In this document: piece after piece, positions 56,870-64,000 of the stretch | How the letters are laid out: each line of letters starts with the position of its first letter | Position numbering within the stretch: the first letter of the stretch is position 1 | Position numbers and translations under genes: made by a program | Notes under the pieces: model-generated | Told to the model about the DNA's origin: nothing | Seen by the model: the letters and a program-made list of their open reading frames with translations, nothing else | The model's database searches: none | Origin: Eurosta solidaginis | Lineage: Eukaryota > Arthropoda > Insecta > Diptera > Tephritidae | Assembly (NCBI RefSeq): GCF_040869045.1 | Contig: NC_090322.1 | Location: forward strand, 270,594,662 to 270,658,661 | Direction: 5' to 3' | Length of the DNA stretch: 64,000 nt

Positions 56870-58482
56870 TTAACACATACAATCCCAACTTTTTAAAACT
56901 AAAATTTTGAAGTGAATTATACAACATAAGTGTGCTAAGAGACCCAAATATCCGAGTGCTTTAAGAATTTCATTTATATCTCTCGCCGGTTTTTAGAAAA
57001 AGGCCGCCCCAAAACTGGGGCGCTGGTCATTCCAGAGAGCAATAAAAATGTATTAAGTAGCTTAGAAAAAATTATGACCTTTATTTTATTAAGAAAAATT
57101 ATAAGTACAGGACAGATTTCTTTTAGTAAAAAATGGAGTTAGTTAAATATGTTGCCCAGATTCCTTCAACGCCGTTGGCAAACGGACAGACGTAAAAAAA
57201 GTTATCGATATAAACTTGAACTTAGAAGCCGTATGGTAGTTCGGGAAGTATGTCATTTATCTGGTATTTAGCTTATCCCACAATGGCAAAATCTTTGTAA
57301 ACTTATCACTGTGAACATATGAATTATTGTCGCTTACGTGCAAATTACTTAGAATTTGCTCGAACCTCACTCTAGGCATAGAATTAGCAAAGCCAGGATG
57401 ATATGTATCAGCACCGGTATCCCAAAACATTCGATATCTTGAATTAGAAAAATACCCAGTCAATGAGAATATAACAAGTACAATTTCCGTTTCCTTCGTA
57501 AGCAGCAAACGTTTTTGAGTTCAGCACTATTAAATCTATCAACTCATCATTGTAAAAACCCACTCCACGGGGCTCCTAAATCGTTGAGAAAGTCAGGTTT
57601 ACTCCAAACTTGCTTTTCATATATTGGAAATTCTTTGTTTTTTACCATTCCCTCTCTAGATGTGGTTTCTTCTATAACTTTATTACTTGGTCTTGATAGT
57701 ATAGCTTCAATTGTGATAGAGAAAGTTGTCATCACTATCATCCAAATCTAATTCATCTTTACGCCTAAAAGATTCTGTTTTCAATTCACTATCACTTTTT
57801 CTTATTACATGCTGGCAAATTATTTCTTGACAGATGATTAAAATCTCATTCAACAGTGTCATCTTCATCACTTAACAACTAATTTTCGAGAGGGGAAATG
57901 TAGACAGCAGCATTGAAAATATCGCCTTTATTGTCTTATATGTCTATTATATCAGCAAGAGTTAAGATTGTATTATGGATTGCGGAGTAACCATAAAATT
58001 TTGAAAAAATCGAATGAAAGAAAGCGCAAATGCATGGATATATCCACTAAATTTGAACAAATTTTCTTAAAAAGTTTGTGCAAAATCATGTGAGCAGCTG
58101 TGCTAAGCGCCCCAAAAATGGGGCGTCGCAAAACATCGCTCACAAAATTTCACATAAACGATAAACACATTTCTTTATTTTAGTTTAGCATTTTACATAG
58201 ATAAAACTGTTAGCATAAACGAAAAATGTCACATTTATAAAAAAAGAACTACGCAACTTACTTTTTATTTCGCAACATCGTACATCGTACAAAACACAAA
58301 TCACTCTTCACCATTTTTATGAATTAACTAAGGTAATGGCGAAAACGAATCACGTGATGGTTTTGCCGCTAATCACAAAAATACCAAACTGAAACATTTA
58401 CTGATACTGCTTCGCTAGATTTTTAAATAACTTTTAAATACAAGGCGTTTTAAAATTGGGGCGCTGGGCATATATAGGTTAA
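56870..58482 (-). mobile_element. piggyBac-like element, internally deleted
   Basis: The element lies between two TTAA sites, 56870-56873 and 58479-58482, the target duplication used by piggyBac. The outer 16 bp at the ends (CACATACAATCCCAAC and, inverted, CCTATATATGCCCAGC) match at about 10 positions, so the TIRs are old. Palindromes CGCCCCA-AAAC-TGGGGCG at 57005-57022 and CGCCCCA-AAAA-TGGGGCG at 58108-58125 flank the coding remnant as subterminal repeats. The minisatellite outside stops and restarts at the TTAA sites, which confirms the boundaries. Confidence 0.85.
57257..57760 (-). pseudogene. piggyBac transposase fragment (N-terminal half)
   Basis: Two minus-strand frames join with a shift near 57510-57547. 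The first (57741-57547) has KPDFLNDLGAPWSG; the second (57508-57257) has SNSRYRMFWDTGADTYHPG, NSMPRVRFEQILSNLHVSDN and SDKFTKILPLWDKLN. These are the conserved entry part of the DDE_Tnp_1_7 domain of piggyBac transposases. The catalytic aspartates that lie further on are missing: sequence after LNTR ends in stops, and about half of the usual ~600 residues are lost. The fragment cannot make an active transposase. Confidence 0.88.
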
Positions 58483-58735
58483 TCAGGTACTTTTTATAGA
58501 CGGGTAGTTTTTTTAAAGAGGGTCCTTGTGAGCAAGATTTTCTTTTTACCGGTTAGTTATATGAACCAGTTAAATTTTTAGAAACGAATTCTTTTTCAGA
58601 ACCGCATACATTTTAGAATCGTGTCCTTTGCAATCATTTATGGATGTCGGTTTATTAAACCCTGTCCTTTTTTAGAGCCGAATAAGTTGTTTAAACTTAC
58701 CCCTTATTTACTGGACTCTACCACGGCAATGTTTA
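58483..58735 (+). repeat. Minisatellite, right part
   Basis: It resumes with TCAGGTACTTTTTATAGACG and continues with diverged units such as GGGTAGTTTTTTT and AACCAGTTAAATTTTTAG, in the same phase as the left part at 56565-56869. The units are more diverged here and fade out near 58735. Confidence 0.7.
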
Positions 58736-58816
58736 TATTGTATTAATCAATAATTTTAAAGAGCGCCTCTCTCAGTTCCGTATGGATTGCCTAAAAGGTT
58801 TAGTGTTGTCTTAATA

Positions 58817-59060
58817 ATTGTTCCCGAGATGGTCGGGCTAGTACCCTCATGGTGTTTTGTTACCGGAAAGTACCGGATCTATATCCTGCAAAGTACCATC
58901 AACATAGATATCACTCCCCAAAACCTTCGGCAAGTGCTTTATCGTTAATATGACAACAACATTGGCCGATTCCAAGGACAGGAGCTGAGGCCTTTATACA
59001 GTGTCTATGATAATACTCCCTCGGGGAGTGTCCTTATCGCTACAGAAACAACAAGATACA
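58817..59060 (+). mobile_element. Second copy of the CTCCCC-hairpin repeat, with doubled tail
   Basis: Same order as 29070-29200: TTCCCGAGATGGTCGGGCTA, ACCGGAAAGTACCGGATC, CATCAACATAGATA, ACTCCCCAAAACCTTCGG, then GACAACAACATTGG. About 80 bp later the tail part appears again: CTCCCTCGGGGAGTGTCC, TTATCGCTACAGAAACAACA. The 5' half seen at 28886-29060 is missing. The hairpin in the first tail is broken (CAAGTGC in place of GGGAGTG). Confidence 0.65.
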
Positions 59061-59064
59061 ATAT

Positions 59065-60378
59065 ATACAGACGACAACTTTTACAACAGTTATAAGTGAC
59101 CGTGATATGGTCCCGTAAGTGATACACCGCATCAACATTGATCCCTTTCGAGCCATTCATCATTAATGGATTGGGTAATCAATTGTATTATAATCACAAT
59201 TACAATCGGGTAACCTACTGCGGACATGTTCTAAACCCTGAGCCGCAGGTGGACCAAATAAAGCTTATGCAACGATGCCAAAAATTGCGTATCATAAATT
59301 CATGCTATAAAAACCATTTCTGTGGGTTCTACAAGAAAAAAAAATTTTTCCGCCTCCCTCCACCGACACCCAATTGGAGAGATTTTTCATACTTTTCTTT
59401 CATATTGTTATCGAGTAGGTCCGTGTGTCTGTCCGCTGTTAAAACATATATGGATGCAAATATTTGTATTACACTTAGTTATATACTTTATAACAGAGTT
59501 ATTTAATTATATAAGTCAAAAGAGTAGCAAAAGTCACATAAGTGTACTACTGCTAATATTTTTGACAATGTATGACTTATTTAAATAACTGAATTTGTTG
59601 TTGCAATATACATTAATTCTTATGTAAGAAATTAAATTTTCATTTCCTTTTTTATGTGCACAAAACAAAAGCGAAGATTTTTTGATAAGAAATGAAAGAG
59701 AAACTAAAATGAGCTAATACTTTCACATGTAAATTTTCAACAAATATTACACATACAAATGTACGTTCCTATATATATACATGTTGTTATGTACCGACAT
59801 ATTTGTTTATGCGCAAGGCACAAATTTATTTCGAACAAAGGGCAGAATGCATTTGCTCTTACTTTTATTATATGAACTTGATTTTTAGTTGTAAGCCGTT
59901 AATTGAAATGAGGAGATTACTTTATTTGTAAGTACATTAGGGTGTTCAATTTCAAGCCGATATTTTGTGCCTGCTTCTCATATGAGGCTTTTCACATCAA
60001 GTGTTCCCACTTGAAAATTCTGTACAATTCACGTAAGTTAGTAGAAATATTGCTGTTCAAATATTCATTGCCAGCGCTGAAAGAGAGAATGAAATATGAA
60101 CGGGTTGCGATGATCGAGGGCGTCGAAAATTTACACTTTTTTCACATTAAAAGTATTAAAATTGTGAAGTTAATGCACAAAAAAATTTATATGATTTTGT
60201 CATAGGTTTTCTAGAAAGAAAATAAAATGGTTCAAACAATTTTATTTCGATGGAATTTTTTTTTTTATTTTCTTATTAGTAGTGCTTGAAATAGAGAGAT
60301 AACAATAGTGATAACATACACAAAAAAAAGGGAACGGGTGATAAATATATTTGACCTGAAACTCCTTATAGATATACA
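59065..60378. other. Unassigned AT-rich DNA
   Basis: No gene or classified repeat recognised. Overlapping short frames at 59138-59588 have no motif. Confidence 0.4.
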
Positions 60379-60754
60379 CAGAGTTGGGAAAAATTAATTT
60401 AAATAACGAATAAAAACTAAATTATATATTTTACAAATATTGTTTTTTATTTGAAGAATTTTTATTTGAGTGACGAATAAATTATTTTGTTCGTTATTCG
60501 AGTAATAAGCCAACAAGAAAATAAAGACTTGTTTACTTTCAATTATCATAAAAAAATATATTTTTTGCTTCATATATAAATGAGCAAACTATGAGTTTTT
60601 GAAAAAAAGTTTCAATCAGAAAATTTTTCGAAAATAAAAATTTTTTCAATGATCATTTATTCCTGAATAAATTATTCTTAAATATTTTTTAGGAAACATT
60701 TTCATTCGAATAATTATCTAAATTAAAAACTTATTCAGATAATGCTGAACTCTG
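60379..60754. mobile_element. hAT-type MITE
   Basis: The left tip is CAGAGTTGGGAAAAATTA, the right tip read inward is CAGAGTTCAGCATTATC. Both begin with CAGAGTT, and a CAG-G-TGGGAA start is characteristic of hAT elements. Eight bases flank each side: GATATACA (60371-60378) and GGTATACA (60755-60762), matching at 7 of 8, which fits the 8-bp target duplication of hAT. The 376-bp interior is AT-rich and has no coding content. Confidence 0.7.
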
Positions 60755-60762
60755 GGTATACA

Positions 60763-61714
60763 TACCTCTAGGAGTGGAAACTGGAGCACTGCTTAGCTTC
60801 GAAAAGTGGCGTCCAAGCAATATATAATTCGTTTTGAAATTGCCTGCGATTTTATTACAGAAAAGGAGTTAAAGTAATCGATATGTTATTATTAATCAAT
60901 GCAAGAAAATAATTTACCCTAAAATTTTTTAATCAACTAAATTACGGTTGAATTAGGATGATGTTGAACTGGCCGACCAATAAAGACCCCGAATAGACTA
61001 AATGTGTTCACAATATTACCAGAATCCGTTTAAAGACCAAATGGAGAAAACAAATTTAATTAGGTACTATGACTCATATAATAAAATTTATCCGTCCTTT
61101 TGGTAAATACAACCCGATTTAGGAACTCGCTTTATTGCTGCCTTGAGATCTAAAACTCGGCCACCCCTTCTAGGTTGGATACTTTATCTTACAATTTGCA
61201 CATGATCTTAAGAAGTTTGCAGCCCCGCGCTATAATTATCCGCCCCCAAATGGATTGAGACGTCTACCGTATATATGGTGAAAAGTAAACCGTCCTTTTC
61301 TTTCGTTATATTGTATCCTATTATGACGGCAACCCGGTATTGATATATTCCCCCGACCTGTGCAAAGTCTGTCTAAAGCTTGTGAACATTCAAGGTAAGT
61401 TTTTGATGAAGTACTCTTCAAGATTATTGAGAAATACAACTAAATTAAATCGAGCTTATATATCACTTCATATTTTATTATTAACAGTACGAAATCTATT
61501 TTTGCACCAACTTCATACAGCGATCTAAGAAAATAACAAGCCAAATTTGCTATATTAAAGGCCTTTTTGAACTCAATCTTTCACACAAAATACAAATTCT
61601 TAATAATTTCCTAATGCCTAATATAGTTTTGCTTTATGGGTCGGATTTTTTTGTCAAAATAACAAATGACTATCAAAAATAAATTATTTTCACTAATTAA
61701 CAAAATATATAAAA
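60763..61714. other. Unassigned DNA
   Basis: No gene or classified repeat recognised. Confidence 0.4.
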
Positions 61715-61915
61715 AACACCTGAAAAATGCAAATTACTACTTTTGCAGTACTTGCAGCAAAAGGTAGTGTACCTTTTTTAAAAATAGGCACATATTTGGT
61801 TAGGTGCAACATCTGTGAATTATTGCGCATAAACTTTATTTTGATTGTCTTTGCAATAAAGCAGTAAACGGAGTAAAAGGAGTATCCTTGTAAGCTATTT
61901 TTTGTAAAATTTCGA
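61715..61915 (+). repeat. Dispersed repeat of unknown class, copy 2
   Basis: Matches 52850-53030 in reverse orientation: GAAAAATGCAAATT, TTGCAGCAAAAGGTAGT, GGTGCAACATCTGTGAA, TTATTTTGATTGTCTTTGC, AAACGGAGTA. No TIRs or tail could be fixed, so its class is open. Confidence 0.65.
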
Positions 61916-64000
61916 TTTTTTTTTCCGTGATGCTGAGATATCCTGGCTTAATTAAGCAAGCGGTCCTGTGTGAAGAGGAAAACTGGATGATTTCATTAAA
62001 TCAAATTGTGATTCGACTACTTTTGTGAAATTTGCATTACATAGGACATATATAAAATGTACAGATAATGCTGGCAGAAAAGCAGCACACCCTAATGCGT
62101 ATATGTATTTGTGCGGAGTAGTGTTTATAAAAATCTTGATGGCTAATTAAATTTTCTTGAAATAATTACGAGTGCTTCAAAGTTTCGTAAATCAAATATT
62201 TGCGTCACGTCAAACAGACACACACACCAAGGTAGCGAGTTTTATGCCAGTCAAGGTCATAAACGTCAATCTGCGTTATTTCAGTGGAATTGTGTTGGAT
62301 TTTAATGAATTTTATATACTGCAATGTAGTTTTTTACAAGAACTATTACATTTTCGAAGGAAGTTCTCATTTGGAACACTGCGTGGGCTAAAAAATTGCA
62401 AAGATACATTTTCGTGTTAACTAAGCAATTTAGAGAAAATTTAGCCTTGCATATTGTCATTCATAATTTTAAAATAATTTTTATTTTTTTTTTAAGTTGC
62501 GCTCTCGATTTCAATACATAATTTTATAAAACGCGCATAAGCTATTTCAACATGAAGGAGAATTGGCAATGTCAATTTCTAAAATTTAAATAGCGGTTTT
62601 TAGGCTGAATTACACTTTCAACTATCATATAATTAATGTTTAACTTCCGTTTACGATACGTTGTAAACTTAGGGGAAACAAATTGATTGAAAAACTTAAA
62701 ATTTTTTGTAGCTTTTTTTCTTGCTTAAAGTGAAAGTTTTCCGCGTGACATTAGCATCAAAAAAGTAAATTTAGCTGAATGAGGTCACAGGAAATATTTT
62801 CAGTTTGCTGGTCTTTTTCGCTTTTTTTTGCCGCAGCTTTTCATTTATTATTCTGTGTCTTCTTGGTTAAACGCAGTTATTTTCTGGCTGTTTTGACCCA
62901 GAGGACATGTTTGCAGAAATTGTTAAACAAATTTTGTTAACTGCATGTACATTTAATGAATATGTATTTGTAGATGCGACAAAGTGCTAGAGATGTAAAG
63001 TAAAGTAAATACAAAAATCTGCTAATTGCCATAATAAAGAGGAAAAATGTGCAAAGTGTCATTACGGTGTCCAACTGAGACCTGAAGTAATGCACTACAT
63101 TTGTAGTTGGTGAATTACCTTTTTTGCACGGCGTCATCTTAGTTGTTTTGGCTACGGTAAAATAGTAAAGAATTCAGTTAGCCAAATATGTATGTTTGCC
63201 GTTTCCAGTTTAAGTTCAGAAAATCACAACTCATGGTTAGATTTTCAAATTTAAGTTATCAACAGTCCGCTTATAAAAGGGCTTACAGTTTTATTCGCAG
63301 GTCAAGAGTATGAGTCAGAAACCCTTAGGTTGGAAATCCTGATCTTGGATTTCGATTTACTGAATTTAAATTGTTACATTTACAGTGAGAATGCACTTTC
63401 TCCTGAATAAGTTACTTAGATTATTTCATCAGAGAAATCCGAAATCCGGCTAAAAAAAGTAAAAATGCATATTTTCCAATTTCAGCTAAAGGGGGATTTT
63501 TGGGCTTCCTCCAACAAAAATTACGCTCTCGATAAGGACAAGCATTGCCGAACCGATATTGGCTGCCAGATATGTAAGCTTTGAGTATATATTTTAGAAT
63601 TCGAATAGTCTTTATGTTGGTTAATATAGCTTTATATATTGCGTTGTCTGTTACCAGTCTTGTTAATTGAGATGCCTCTTCTCCTGCGTGTGCACTTCTT
63701 TTCTTTTTTGGGGATATTTTTGGTGAGACATATGTGTTTGAGCGCATTGACATTTCGGCAGCTGTCTTTCTGTCCTCTGCATTCTGGGAGCCAATATGAC
63801 TGTTTCAGAAGCAATTTAGTCAATTTGAAACTTTGGAGCCTATTGAGGATCCGATAAAAACAGAAAAAATTGCCCAGATTGCTGCCAAATGGTCGCTTAG
63901 TTTAATGATTTTCCCATTCGAGCAGCCTCGTTGCAGCTTTATATCTGCACACCCGCTTACGGAAGACACTTCTGCCTATGAAATTATCTGCAACTGTCTC
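61916..64000. other. Unassigned AT-rich DNA to the window end
   Basis: No exon, RNA gene or classified repeat recognised. The frames at 62172-62420, 63421-63753 and 63639-63857 show no known motif; the last two overlap on opposite strands. Confidence 0.4.

Overview
The window is eukaryotic nuclear DNA from a fly, most likely a higher (schizophoran) dipteran and, by its mix of repeats, probably a tephritid fruit fly. The signs are strongly AT-rich intergenic sequence, ATGT/TACATA microsatellites, DINE-1-like Helentrons carrying tandem repeats, a tRNA-derived SINE in several copies, and worn non-LTR retrotransposons. The tephritid placement is inferred from remembered repeat types, not from a search. 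I find no complete host gene, no rRNA and no functional tRNA. The window reads as a long intron or intergenic desert filled with mobile elements. The only hint of a host exon is a short thrombospondin-repeat-like stretch near 41.03-41.16 kb, and it is weak.

Layout. 1-5.58 kb: mostly unassigned DNA, a possible pseudogene near 3.0 kb and an old SINE at 4.46 kb. 5.58-17.95 kb: a degenerate AT-rich array split by nested insertions. These are two head-to-tail copies of a 4.7-kb element (6193-10906 and 10907-~15649), each with about 3.7 kb of a 100/89-bp satellite; a MITE with 65-bp terminal inverted repeats and a tRNA-like core (15652-16000); a small inverted-repeat element with B-box ends (16244-16430); and a Helentron with 152-bp repeats (16838-17806). 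21.2-23.0 kb: a SINE fragment and a second copy of that Helentron. 24.2-25.6, 28.0-28.75, 39.75-40.69, 41.57-42.60 and 50.39-51.42 kb: decayed LINEs. 32.13-36.43 kb: a DINE-1-like Helentron expanded by about 23 tandem ~130-bp units. 36.6-37.0 and 53.06-53.42 kb: near-complete SINEs with target-site duplications. 43.2-44.0 kb: a SINE and a permuted relative of the 15.6-kb MITE. 56.5-58.7 kb: a short minisatellite split by an internally deleted piggyBac-like element (TTAA to TTAA). 60.38-60.75 kb: a hAT-type MITE.

The elements do not form a pathway. What links them is genome dynamics: two unrelated element types have each grown a satellite inside themselves, one of them has become a tandem dimer, and several insertions sit inside older tandem arrays. 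The best candidates for something undescribed are the 4.7-kb tandem dimer with its two-length satellite, and the TIR element whose core carries tRNA-like promoter boxes. All homology calls are from reading and memory; no database search was run.
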